From: Aporhodopirellula aestuarii
GTDB taxonomy: Bacteria > Planctomycetota > Planctomycetia > Pirellulales > Pirellulaceae
Assembly (NCBI RefSeq): GCF_023701485.1
Contig: NZ_JAMQBK010000061.1
Location: 1 to 49,584, forward strand
Direction: 5' to 3'
DNA: 49,584 nucleotides
In this document: positions 28,165 to 37,039 of the stretch, in pieces
Layout: each line of letters opens with the position of its first letter
How positions within the stretch are numbered: position 1 is the first letter of the stretch
Notes under the pieces: model-generated
Databases searched by the model: none
What the model saw: the letters and a program-made list of their open reading frames with translations, nothing else
What the model was told of the DNA's origin: nothing
Translations under genes and position numbers: made by a program

Positions 28165-28980
28165 CTACAGAATCGACGGTGCGACGATCAGCTCGCGGGC
28201 GATTTGGAACAGGTTGACGTGCCACTCGCCTTTTTTGGTCTGCTCATTGGGCGACCATTGCATCAGCAATTGGATCTTTTCTTTGACCCTGCCTGATGGG
28301 TCAACCCAATAAGTGTCGACGCGTTCCATGTTGTATTTGACGAACACACGTGGAGGTTCGGCGAGTTCCCACGGGATGTCAGGTCCCGCGGCTTGAATGA
28401 TGTCGATGAGCCCGTTGTCGCCCTCTGCTTCCATCGATTCTTTCGCGATCGGATCCTTCGAATAGGCCTGTTTGAGGTTCATCTCGGTCAATTGGCGGTT
28501 GCGAGCTTCTTTGCGAAGTTCTAGTGCGAGTTCCGCGTCACCGCGGCCGACGAGTTCGAGATATTCCTTCGCGAAATAGACTGCTTGATTGCCCATCGTG
28601 CGGTTTTTGGCGAGCGGGATGGTGATCCCCGCGGCGCCAAATCCCGTCGCGAGGATCAAGCCGATCACCGCCGCCGTGGTTCCGGCGGGACGTTGTCCCG
28701 TCCATTTTCGCATCGCGACGAGGCCGAAAATGATTGCTGCGATCGGCAGGACCAGCATTTGCCAGGCGACCAAGGCCGAAAAACTAAGCAGTCCTAAGAT
28801 CAGGCACACCAGTCCGCTGCTGCGAAACGGCGGCACGTCATCATCGCTGAGGACCTCGTACCCGACTTCGGCGCCCATCTTCGGGATCGCGAACCCGTCA
28901 CTCGGTTTGGCCTGGTCAGTGGATTTGGGGGTGGTGAGGAAATTAGCGGGAAGGCTGGCTTTCTCTTCAGAATCTGTCAT
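28165..28980 (-). CDS. Membrane protein with DUF4190-like region
   Basis: 271 residues from the ATG at 28980; the longer open frame only shadows lpxB. A polar N-terminus (about 50 residues) is followed by three hydrophobic helices between residues 55 and 130 (LVCLILGLLSFSALV, MLVLPIAAIIFGLVAM, TTAAVIGLILATGFGAAG), an arrangement like DUF4190. A soluble C-terminal domain of about 140 residues follows, with VKYNMERVDTYWVDPSGRVKEK. Probably inner membrane. It lies 52 nt downstream of lpxB on the same strand and may be co-transcribed. Function unknown. Confidence 0.72.
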   Translation of the reverse strand: MTDSEEKASLPANFLTTPKSTDQAKPSDGFAIPKMGAEVGYEVLSDDDVPPFRSSGLVCLILGLLSFSALVAWQMLVLPIAAIIFGLVAMRKWTGQRPAGTTAAVIGLILATGFGAAGITIPLAKNRTMGNQAVYFAKEYLELVGRGDAELALELRKEARNRQLTEMNLKQAYSKDPIAKESMEAEGDNGLIDIIQAAGPDIPWELAEPPRVFVKYNMERVDTYWVDPSGRVKEKIQLLMQWSPNEQTKKGEWHVNLFQIARELIVAPSIL

Positions 28981-29032
28981 GAGACGCGCGGCAGGATGGA
29001 TCGAGCATAAAACGGAAAGAAACAGAACCGCG

Positions 29033-30361
29033 TTACGCAGCGATTCTCCGAATGGTTTGCTCATTGTCGCCGTTATGGCGAGAAAGTCCCAGTCGCTCTG
29101 CGAGGAACTCCGCCGACCGCCGGGACGCACCCGGCAATCCGTACTCGTCCCGCAGTTTCGCCAGATCCGATTGGACCCGGCGATAATAGAATTGGTCGTG
29201 GAGCATCGCCCGTATCGTTTCATGCAAGAAATCGATCGCAGGCTCCACGTCACCCACCGAAACGAACTCCGGGAACACCTTTCGACCGGCCATCAAATTG
29301 GGCAAAGTCACGCTGTCAACGCGGAGAACCCGTTTGCCGACGGCGTGTAAGATGCGCCCGACGCGGTAGATTACCGCAGCGGGAGTGCCACGTGCCATCA
29401 ATTCAAGGCTAACCGAACCGCTCACCATCATCGCGCAGTGGGCCGCTTCGATGACTTCCGAGGTGCGGTCTACGAAGAAATCGATGGGTAACGCCCGGTC
29501 CGCTTCGGTCAATTGGTCGCGGCACCAGAGGCAATGGCGGTCGCGATAGGCTGCGACAGCGTAGCGAACGTCGGTTTGCACCGCGTCGCGTTTTCCCGTC
29601 CCCTCTGGTTTCCCTGTTCCCTTGGGGCTCCCTGCCTCCTGCGCCTGCAGGCGGCGGATCGTTTCGAGCATGATCGGAAAATTACGTTGGACTTCGTGGT
29701 CACGCGATCCCGGCAGCACCGCGACCGTTCGCACGGCGGCATCGTCGTCGCCTGTATGTGTTGATCCGGTTTGGCAATTCAGTTGCCGCATGGAGTCGGT
29801 GTCCAGCTTCTTCTCAGCGACCGCGTCGAAAAAGGGGTGCCCAACAAATGAGACCGGGATGCCATGGTCACCGAAGAAGGTTGTTTCGATGGGCAGGACG
29901 GTCATCACGTGGTCCACGCTCCGGCGCATCTTCCTTACCCGCCACGCACCCCACGCCCACAATTGGGGCGGACAGTAGTAATACACCGGGATGCCGTATT
30001 TCTTAGCGCGTTTGGCGATGTGCCAGTTGAATCCGGGGAAATCGACCAAAACGACGCCGTCGACGCTTCCGCTGGCAAAAGTTTGTTCGGCTTGATCGGC
30101 AAAGCGAAAGAATGACCGGAGTTTCGGCAGCACCTCAACCAATCCGACCACCGCGTGTCGCGTCAGGTCGAGGTCGAGCGAACAACCGGCGGCTTGCATT
30201 TCCGGCCCGCCAAAGCCTCGGCAACGGACCGATTCGGTTCCGTAATGACCGCGCAGTTCGGCGATCAGACGAGCCGCATGTTGGTCGCCGCTGGGTTCCC
30301 CAACTGAAAAAAAGAGTGTCTTGCTCACCGCGTTTGCCTTCGCCAACCTGAGTGCTTCCAT
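29033..30361 (-). CDS. lpxB: Lipid-A-disaccharide synthase
   Basis: 442 residues. A GT-B glycosyltransferase (GT19) that joins UDP-2,3-diacylglucosamine to lipid X in lipid A synthesis on the cytoplasmic membrane face. Seen: FFSVGEPSGDQHAARL at the N-terminus, VLVDFPGFNWHIAKRAKKYGI, YYYCPPQLWAWGAWRVRKM, FVGHPFFD, LPGSRDHEVQRN, and MMVSGSVSLELMARGTPAAVIYRV in the donor site. It is longer than E. coli LpxB (382 residues) mainly because of a low-complexity insert near residue 250 with GTGKPEGTGK repeats. Its presence implies LPS-type outer membrane lipid. ATG start. Confidence 0.93.
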   Translation of the reverse strand: MEALRLAKANAVSKTLFFSVGEPSGDQHAARLIAELRGHYGTESVRCRGFGGPEMQAAGCSLDLDLTRHAVVGLVEVLPKLRSFFRFADQAEQTFASGSVDGVVLVDFPGFNWHIAKRAKKYGIPVYYYCPPQLWAWGAWRVRKMRRSVDHVMTVLPIETTFFGDHGIPVSFVGHPFFDAVAEKKLDTDSMRQLNCQTGSTHTGDDDAAVRTVAVLPGSRDHEVQRNFPIMLETIRRLQAQEAGSPKGTGKPEGTGKRDAVQTDVRYAVAAYRDRHCLWCRDQLTEADRALPIDFFVDRTSEVIEAAHCAMMVSGSVSLELMARGTPAAVIYRVGRILHAVGKRVLRVDSVTLPNLMAGRKVFPEFVSVGDVEPAIDFLHETIRAMLHDQFYYRRVQSDLAKLRDEYGLPGASRRSAEFLAERLGLSRHNGDNEQTIRRIAA

Positions 30362-30815
30362 TCCAACAGAGCCCCTCCCGTTCGGAAAACGGTCCCTATC
30401 GGTACCGCATCAGCCGCGCGGACCGCAAGAGACAATGCACGGTGGCGGCTCGCGGCGTCCCAAAGTCATAAGGAATGATGAAATGAGACGGGCGTGTCGC
30501 AAATGGGTATTTTCATGTCGCAATCTGTTTAGGGTTCGAGCTGAGCAAGGTTTAGATTGGGGGCGTAGGTAATTCAGTAGTGGTTGTTCCACGCCCATAA
30601 GAGCTGTTTTTTGAGTGGTGAATGCTGGTCGTATGTTCCCCGCTGGGTGTCCGCGGCACGGTGGCTCAGCAAGCGTGTCGTCTCGGCTCCATACCCGGAT
30701 CACCAAACGACGCAGCGGAGAATGCATCGGTCATTCTCGTGGGGGAGTCATTTGCGGGCGGTGCATTAACACGGATGGGGCATTGGAAAGGCGGCAAATC
30801 ATCGAAGGCGAGTCT
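30362..30815. other. Divergent intergenic region upstream of the sulfatase locus
   Basis: 454 bp between lpxB (minus) and the first sulfatase (plus). No credible gene; open frames here lack homology-like features and the longer frame runs into the sulfatase. It contains the direct-repeat pair at 30495-30523 and should hold promoters for both directions. Confidence 0.5.
30495..30523. promoter_or_regulatory. TGTCGCAA direct-repeat pair (site A)
   Basis: Two exact TGTCGCAA copies at 30495-30502 and 30516-30523, starts 21 bp apart (two helical turns). An equivalent pair with identical spacing lies at 35622-35650. The first copy extends to TGTCGCAAATGGG, shared with the second copy of site B. The geometry fits an AraC/XylS-type activator dimer on tandem half-sites (inference). 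Located 293 bp before the sulfatase ATG. Confidence 0.55.
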
Positions 30816-32600
30816 ATGAAATTACGAACGAGCACCGAATCGGCTTGGTTTTTGATCGCGGCGTTGGTCGTCGCGCAAGCCATCGTGGGTTCGGAGTTCG
30901 CTGCCGCTGATCGCCCAAACGTGATTCTGATCATGACCGACGATCAGGGCTACGGTGACCTTTCGTGCCACGGCAATCCGATTTTGTCGACTCCGAATTT
31001 GGATCGTTTGCATTCCGAGTCGGTCCGACTGACCGATTTCCACGTCAGTCCTCTCTGTGCACCCACTCGTGCGGGGGTGATGACGGGACGCTATCCGGCA
31101 CGCACCGGTGCGTATCGAGCGGGCAGTGGTCGTTCGTTGATGCATCCTGACGAGGTCACGATTGCTAACATCTTTGATGCTGCGGGCTACGCGACTGGCA
31201 TGATCGGTAAGTGGCACTTGGGCGACAACGCTCCGCACCGTCCGCAAGATCGCGGGTTCCAGGACGTCGTTTGGCATCGATCCGGCGAGGTCGGCCAAGC
31301 GTCAGATTATTGGGGCAACGATTACTTCGATGACACGTACGAGCGAAACGGCAGCATGGAACGATTTGAGGGTTACTGCACCGACGTGTGGTTCTCGGAA
31401 TCAATTCGTTTCATTGAGGAAAACCGACATCGGCCGTTTTTTCTGTACCTGGCGACCAATGCACCCCATCGTCCCTATCTCGTTGATCCACAGTGGAGCG
31501 AACCGTACCGTGGGATTGCCAATTGGAGCGATGGTGATCAATTCTACGGAATGATCGCCAATGTCGATCACAACCTGGGCGTCTTGCGAGAACGCCTGGA
31601 AGCCTTGGGACTGGCCGAAAACACCATCCTGGTTTTTATGACGGACAACGGTACCGAGTGTGGCGGTCACTTCGAGGGATTGGACTCGGAGGCGATCGAG
31701 GGATTCAACGCCGGGATGCGTGGTAAAAGCTTATCCATCTACGAGGGCGGCCACCGCGTCCCATTTTTCATCCGTTGGCCCGACGGCGGAATTGAGGGTG
31801 GTCGAGATTGTTCTTCGCTCGCGGCCCATATCGATGTGCTGCCGACAATTGCGGAGTTGTGCGAGATCGAGGTGTCTCATCACGATCACCTCGACGGAAT
31901 TTCGTTTGCTAAACAATTGACCGATGATGGTCCCTCGCCGCATCGTGATCATTTGGTCGTGCAGTTGCATGGCGGACCTTATTTTGACGAAACACCCAAG
32001 CCCTGGGAGTATGCCTGCGTATTAAAAGATCGATGGCGATTGATCAACGGAAGCGAACTTTATGACATTGAGAAGGATCCTGCCCAGCGAACTGACGTCG
32101 CTTCGTCGCACTCCGACGTCGTCGCGGAAATGCGTGAGCGGTACGTGACGTTCTGGGAGTTGGTCTCTCGTCAAATGTTCCCCGTCGCGATTGATATAGG
32201 CAATCCCGCCGACAACCCGACGACGTTGTGCAGCCAGGATTGGTATCTGAAGAAGGGAATTCCGCCATCGAATTTCGCTAGCATTAAAGAACTGCCGAGG
32301 GTGGTCGGGCCGTGGAACGTGAACGTCTATCAGGCCGGGCTGTACCGTTTGACGTTACGTCAGTTGCCCGTCGAAGCGGACCGTCCCGTCGTGGCGGTGC
32401 GAGCCAGAGTCAAGATCGCGGGACATCAATATGATGCAGACGTGCTGCCCGATAGCCGAGGCGTCAAGTTTGAAATGATCCTCCCCGCAGGACAAACCCA
32501 ACTATGGACCTACCTTTTCGACGAAAACGGGAGGGCTGGTGGAGCCTATTTCACCGAGGTAGAACGGTTGACACATACACCAAGAACTGAACGAAAATGA
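30816..32600 (+). CDS. Arylsulfatase, Cys-type, secreted
   Basis: 594 residues from the ATG at 30816; upstream codons in the same frame have no sulfatase features. A signal peptide covers about residues 1-31 (LIAALVVAQAIVGSEFAAA). The sulfatase S1 signature is CAPTR (Cys81), the residue converted to formylglycine, with the metal-binding pair in MTDDQGYGD (Asp42/43), GKWHLGD and FMTDNGTECGGH later. About 130 C-terminal residues form an extra beta-rich domain. It removes sulfate esters from a polysaccharide in the periplasm or outside. It overlaps the next gene by 4 nt (ATGA), so the two are translationally coupled. The substrate is likely a sulfated fucan from its neighbours. Confidence 0.92.
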   Translation: MKLRTSTESAWFLIAALVVAQAIVGSEFAAADRPNVILIMTDDQGYGDLSCHGNPILSTPNLDRLHSESVRLTDFHVSPLCAPTRAGVMTGRYPARTGAYRAGSGRSLMHPDEVTIANIFDAAGYATGMIGKWHLGDNAPHRPQDRGFQDVVWHRSGEVGQASDYWGNDYFDDTYERNGSMERFEGYCTDVWFSESIRFIEENRHRPFFLYLATNAPHRPYLVDPQWSEPYRGIANWSDGDQFYGMIANVDHNLGVLRERLEALGLAENTILVFMTDNGTECGGHFEGLDSEAIEGFNAGMRGKSLSIYEGGHRVPFFIRWPDGGIEGGRDCSSLAAHIDVLPTIAELCEIEVSHHDHLDGISFAKQLTDDGPSPHRDHLVVQLHGGPYFDETPKPWEYACVLKDRWRLINGSELYDIEKDPAQRTDVASSHSDVVAEMRERYVTFWELVSRQMFPVAIDIGNPADNPTTLCSQDWYLKKGIPPSNFASIKELPRVVGPWNVNVYQAGLYRLTLRQLPVEADRPVVAVRARVKIAGHQYDADVLPDSRGVKFEMILPAGQTQLWTYLFDENGRAGGAYFTEVERLTHTPRTERK

Positions 32601-35518
32601 ATCCAATGAAAATCTTTGTGGCCCCGTTTGTTTTGATCTGTGTTTCGCTGGGAGTGGTTTCGGCCGCTGACATCTACGTCAGTCCCGCCGGGAGCGATAA
32701 CAATCCCGGGACGCAAGTTGCGCCGGTTGTCTCACTCGAGAAAGCGAAGTCGCTCGCGCAGCCGTTGGCCGGTAAAGAATCCGTCACGGTGCACGTTGCC
32801 GATGGTGTTTACTATCTCCCAACGACACTGGTCTTCACACCGGATGATTCGGGCACGGCCGAGTACCCGGTTGTGTTTGCCGCAATCAACGAAGGCGGTG
32901 CGGTGCTGAGTGGTGGCAGTCAATTGGATCTCGATTGGAAGCCGTTCCGCGACGGCGTCTTCATGGCGAAGACGCAGTCGGGGCTTGAGATCGATCAATT
33001 GTTTGTCAACGGAACGAACCAGCGGATGGCACGCTATCCGAATTACGACGCCTCCAAAAAAACGGCTGCTTACCAGGGCTTTGCTGCGGATGCGTTTTCG
33101 AAAGAACGGGCCGCCGGTTGGGCGGATCCGACGGGCGGATTCATTCATGCGATGCATAAATCTCGCTGGGGAGGCTATCACTATCAGATCACCGGAAAGA
33201 GTGATGACGGTGAGGTGACCTACGAAGGCGGATGGCAGAACAACCGGCCCTCGGGAATGCATCGCGACTTTCGGATGGTCGAAAACATTTTTGAGGAACT
33301 CGATGCTCCGGGCGAGTGGTATCACGATTCCGATGAAAACACTCTGTACTACAAGCCGGATGGCGACGTCGATCTGACATCGGCGATCGTGGAAGTCGTT
33401 CGGCTGCGACACCTGATCGAATTCCAAGGCAGCGAATCGGCTCCGGTTAAGTTCGTCACCTTGAAAGGTTTCGTTGTTCGGCACGCCGCGCGAACTTTCA
33501 TGGATACCAAAGAGCCGCTCCTGCGAAGCGATTGGGCGATCTATCGCGGTGGTTCGATTTTCTTGACGGGTACCGAAGACGTTCAAATTCTGGATGCGGA
33601 GTTTGATCAAGTTGGAGGGAACGCAGTCTTTTTTAGCAACTACAACCGCCGTGCACTCGTGAAGGGCTGTCACATCCACGACGTCGGGGCCAGTGGAGTA
33701 TGTTTCGTCGGCGATCCCGATGCGGTACGCGATCCGCTGTTCGGCTATGGCCAGAAAAACGATCTGACCAAAATCGACCGCACGCCTGGACCGAAGACAA
33801 ACAATTACCCTTCTGACTCTGTCGTGGCGGATTGCCTGATCCATGGGATCGGCCGCGTCGAGCGTCAGCCCGCGGGCGTGTTGATCGAAATGGCGTCAAG
33901 AATCACGGTTCGTGATTGCTCGATTTATGATTGTGCCCGCGCGGGCATTAATATCGGTGACGGGGCGTGGGGCGGTCATTTGATCGAACGATGCGATGTT
34001 TTCGATACCGTTCAAGAAACTCACGATCACGGTTCGTTTAATTCATGGGGACGCGACCGTTATTGGCGAAGTGACCGATCAGCTTCGCAAGATGCGGTGG
34101 ACAAAGATCCGAACTTGCCGTTCCTCGACGCCGTCGAAACGACCGTGATCCGAAACAGCCGCTGGCGATGCGATCATGGTTGGGATATCGATTTGGACGA
34201 CGGTTCGTCGAACTATGACATCTATAACAACCTGATGCTTGCCGGTGGATTGAAGCTACGTGAAGGGTTCCGGCGTCATGCGTGGAACAATATCACCGTT
34301 AATAACGGCTTCCATCCGCACGTTTGGTATAACGACAGCGGCGACGAAGTCCATTCGAATATCTTCATGGCGGCCTCTCGTGGGGCGCGGATGCCGACTG
34401 AGGAGGCGAAAGGCAAACGTGTCGACGGCAATTTGTTCTACTCGCCCGATCCGAACGCTAAGGACCGGTATGCAAAATTCGGTTGGGAAGCCAATTCAGT
34501 GGTGGGTGATCCATTGTTCGTGGATCCCGCGAACGGCGACTTCCGTGTCCGCGAAGGCTCGCCGGCCTTACAAGTTGGGTTCGAAAATTTCCCGATGGAT
34601 CAGTTCGGTGTTAAAAAGCCATCACTGAAAGCAATCGCCGAAACTCCAGTCATTCCACCGTTGATTACGGAGACGGCCGAGCGTCCCAGTCAATCTCAGC
34701 CGATGACCGCCACCGACATCCCGGTGTATTGGTTGGGTGCCAAGATTCATTCGCTCAGCGGCGAAGAGTTTTCCGCGTTTGGCGTTCGCAAAGAAGATGG
34801 AGGCGTTGCCTTGTCTCAAGTCGGTGACGACACCGCGGCCGCCAATGCCGGACTGCAGGAGAGCGACTTGATCCAAGCCGTCAATGGCAAGTCGGTCAAG
34901 GACGTTCCACAATTCTTGGCCGCGTACTGCAGCGCAGGCGATGCACCGCTGACCCTGAAGGTCATTCGCGATCAAGAACCGATGAAATTGGAAGTAGCCA
35001 GCGGAGCGTATGTGGCGGTCGAATCGATCGGGCGCGGCGACCAATTCTCAACGCTCGCACCTCCGAGTTCACGCGATGGTGTGGTGTCTTCAAGCGAACC
35101 GACTAACAACAGTCCGCTGAGCGTTTTGGTCGATGGTCAATTGGTTGACGGGTACGGTCCGGTCTTTGGCAACGGTGTCTATCTCGGGGTTTACCGCATG
35201 GATCTTGGCAGCTCCAAAGCGGTCTCGGCAATCACCAGTTGGAGTGCGAACCACAACGGAAACCGCGGTGCTCAAAAGCTGACCATCTACGGCAGCAACT
35301 CAGAGCGAAACCCGGGTTGGGATTTGAGCGACCGGAAGCGATTCGCGCCGTTGGGAACAATCGATACCACTTCGCTCAAGGGCAATGCGTTCAACGCCGC
35401 GTCCTTGCGTGCACGGTCCGGGGAATCGTTGGGAACGTTCCGGTGGATTTGCTGGCAGACCGTTCCAGTGACCGACAAAGCTGAGAACACGGCATTCCAA
35501 GAACTCGCTGTGCAATGA
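32597..35518 (+). CDS. Secreted beta-helix protein with PDZ and discoidin-like domains
   Basis: 973 residues. Signal peptide 1-23. The N-terminal region DIYVSPAGSDNNPGTQ and the following strands resemble the right-handed parallel beta-helix enzymes of the GH141 type, known for alpha-L-fucosidase activity; this family call is tentative. Beta-helix rungs continue to about residue 690 (ITVRDCSIYDCARAGINIGDG). A PDZ-like domain follows at about 720-800 (GVRKEDGGVALSQVGDDTAA, AGLQESDLIQAVNGKSV), then a discoidin-like beta-sandwich to the end. PDZ with a glycosidase-like helix is an odd fusion and might localise the enzyme. It is coupled to the preceding sulfatase by ATGA. Confidence 0.8.
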   Translation: MNPMKIFVAPFVLICVSLGVVSAADIYVSPAGSDNNPGTQVAPVVSLEKAKSLAQPLAGKESVTVHVADGVYYLPTTLVFTPDDSGTAEYPVVFAAINEGGAVLSGGSQLDLDWKPFRDGVFMAKTQSGLEIDQLFVNGTNQRMARYPNYDASKKTAAYQGFAADAFSKERAAGWADPTGGFIHAMHKSRWGGYHYQITGKSDDGEVTYEGGWQNNRPSGMHRDFRMVENIFEELDAPGEWYHDSDENTLYYKPDGDVDLTSAIVEVVRLRHLIEFQGSESAPVKFVTLKGFVVRHAARTFMDTKEPLLRSDWAIYRGGSIFLTGTEDVQILDAEFDQVGGNAVFFSNYNRRALVKGCHIHDVGASGVCFVGDPDAVRDPLFGYGQKNDLTKIDRTPGPKTNNYPSDSVVADCLIHGIGRVERQPAGVLIEMASRITVRDCSIYDCARAGINIGDGAWGGHLIERCDVFDTVQETHDHGSFNSWGRDRYWRSDRSASQDAVDKDPNLPFLDAVETTVIRNSRWRCDHGWDIDLDDGSSNYDIYNNLMLAGGLKLREGFRRHAWNNITVNNGFHPHVWYNDSGDEVHSNIFMAASRGARMPTEEAKGKRVDGNLFYSPDPNAKDRYAKFGWEANSVVGDPLFVDPANGDFRVREGSPALQVGFENFPMDQFGVKKPSLKAIAETPVIPPLITETAERPSQSQPMTATDIPVYWLGAKIHSLSGEEFSAFGVRKEDGGVALSQVGDDTAAANAGLQESDLIQAVNGKSVKDVPQFLAAYCSAGDAPLTLKVIRDQEPMKLEVASGAYVAVESIGRGDQFSTLAPPSSRDGVVSSSEPTNNSPLSVLVDGQLVDGYGPVFGNGVYLGVYRMDLGSSKAVSAITSWSANHNGNRGAQKLTIYGSNSERNPGWDLSDRKRFAPLGTIDTTSLKGNAFNAASLRARSGESLGTFRWICWQTVPVTDKAENTAFQELAVQ

Positions 35519-36157
35519 TGCCGAGCGGTTGCTATTGCGTTACACGTGATCGTTGAGACGGTTCGTTCGAGAGGTTTCTTCTCGGACAGAGGCGTTTGGG
35601 CAGAGACGTTTGTTACCCATCTGTCGCAAAAGCGTAGTATTGTGTCGCAAATGGGAGTCGGGTCGCGGGGAACGGCATTTACACTTAGGGCATGTTTAAG
35701 GAAGGATTGGTTCCCCAGCCGTCTCCGGGCTTCCGAGTAAAAAACGTCTGCCGGACAAGTGTTCACCTGTTTCCTGCGGAGCGAGGCAGTGTGTCATGAC
35801 CCTGGTCTGGGACTTCGTCACCGGCTCGGAACGCGTCGTCTCTTTGGGGACGCAATCGGTGCCGCAAATCAAGAGTGCCTGCGACCTTGCGTCAGCAAAA
35901 ATAGCCGTTGCGGCGAATTCATTGGTCGGTTCGATCGGTTTCAATAGAGAGTCTTTCCGAAAGGGAATCCTTTCGGGATTCATAGGGACTATACGCACGC
36001 GACAGGATCGTCGCGGTAACGGGCAGGACGCCCGTGCGTTCCTTCAAAACACGTTCTCCAACGCAACGCGAGAGTGGTTTCCGCGGGCCGCCATGATGGT
36101 AACTCGCAGTTTTGACCGGTTTGGAGGGCGTTGCCTTAACCTACCACGTGGCCAGAA
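35519..36157. other. Intergenic region between the two halves of the locus
   Basis: 639 bp with no convincing gene; small open frames are not supported. It contains site B (35622-35650), a hairpin GAATCC/GGATTC near 35965-35981 and a perfect stem ACGGGC/GCCCGT at 36019-36035. It probably holds the promoter for the downstream operon. Confidence 0.5.
35622..35650. promoter_or_regulatory. TGTCGCAA direct-repeat pair (site B)
   Basis: TGTCGCAA at 35622-35629 and again at 35643-35650, period 21 bp, as in site A at 30495. The spacer is 13 bp in both. It lies 508 bp before the GH128-like gene. The twin occurrence at the head of both gene blocks supports one shared regulator (inference). Confidence 0.55.
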
Positions 36158-37039
36158 ATGAATTCCCTCGCCCCTAAGCAAACATGTCTCTCTCGGCGAA
36201 CCGGATTCAAGTGCGCCGCCGTAGGACTTCTTTCGGCCGGGATTCCAGCTTTCGCGAATGGTGCGGGACGTGAACAGACGGATTCTGAGTCCACGCCCAA
36301 CGCTGTTGACCGCACTACGACCAAAAAAGGAATCTGCGGCAAGGGCAGCAACTGCGAATTGACGCGTGCGAATTGGTATTACAACTGGTACTGGCAACCG
36401 ACACCCGGCCAGCGTGACGCCGAGTTCGTTCCCATGATCAAAGGAAAGATCGACGCAATCGATCGCAGTTTCGCAAGAATCGAAACGCTCAAGAAATCTC
36501 ACAAGATCACCCATCTCTTGGGCTTTAACGAACCCGACAGTGCGAAGCAGGGCAATACGAGCGTTGAGCGGGCGATCGAACTTTGGCCTCGGCTCATGGA
36601 AACGGAGTTGCGTTTGGGTAGCCCGGCGGTGACCGACAATCGTAGAGGCAAGGATTGGTTCAATGCGTTCATGCAAGCGGCGAAGCTAAAACGATTGCGA
36701 ATCGATTTCATCGCCGTTCATCGTTACCCCAATGTTAAGGCGAACGGGAGCATCAAAGGGTTTCTGGCATCGTTGCAGAAGGTCTATGCAACCTATCGAA
36801 AGCCGATCTGGATCACCGAATTCGCAGGGCTGAATTTTGGTAGCAAGGATCGCAAGATGACCGTCAATGACAATCTTCGATTCATGCGACAGGTTTTGCC
36901 CGAACTCGAACGGCTTCCGTATGTCGAGCGGTATGCGTGGTTTTCCAGCGGGCCTCGGGACATCTCGAGCCTGTACGATCCCAGCCAACCGAGTGGACTG
37001 TCTCCGCTCGGAACCCTCTACCGAAATGCCGCGTCATGA
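36158..37039 (+). CDS. GH128-like glycoside hydrolase, Tat signal
   Basis: 293 residues. The N-terminus has a twin-arginine sequence (SRRTGFK) before a hydrophobic segment. The body resembles the Asl1-like/GH128 family of beta-1,3-glucan hydrolases: ANWYYNWYWQP near residue 72, the acid/base candidate Glu125 in LLGFNEPDSA and the nucleophile candidate Glu221 in PIWITEFAGL, with an HRYP strand between. It would cut beta-1,3-glucan (laminarin-like) or a related backbone; with sulfatases and fucosidases around it, a mixed algal-type polysaccharide is likely. It overlaps the next sulfatase by ATGA. The start lacks a clear Shine-Dalgarno. Confidence 0.82.
   Translation: MNSLAPKQTCLSRRTGFKCAAVGLLSAGIPAFANGAGREQTDSESTPNAVDRTTTKKGICGKGSNCELTRANWYYNWYWQPTPGQRDAEFVPMIKGKIDAIDRSFARIETLKKSHKITHLLGFNEPDSAKQGNTSVERAIELWPRLMETELRLGSPAVTDNRRGKDWFNAFMQAAKLKRLRIDFIAVHRYPNVKANGSIKGFLASLQKVYATYRKPIWITEFAGLNFGSKDRKMTVNDNLRFMRQVLPELERLPYVERYAWFSSGPRDISSLYDPSQPSGLSPLGTLYRNAAS

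Noticed and set aside
35546..36161. Several short open frames in the 35519-36157 gap
   Set aside because: They overlap in conflicting frames and strands and have no motif or ribosome site; the region looks regulatory.
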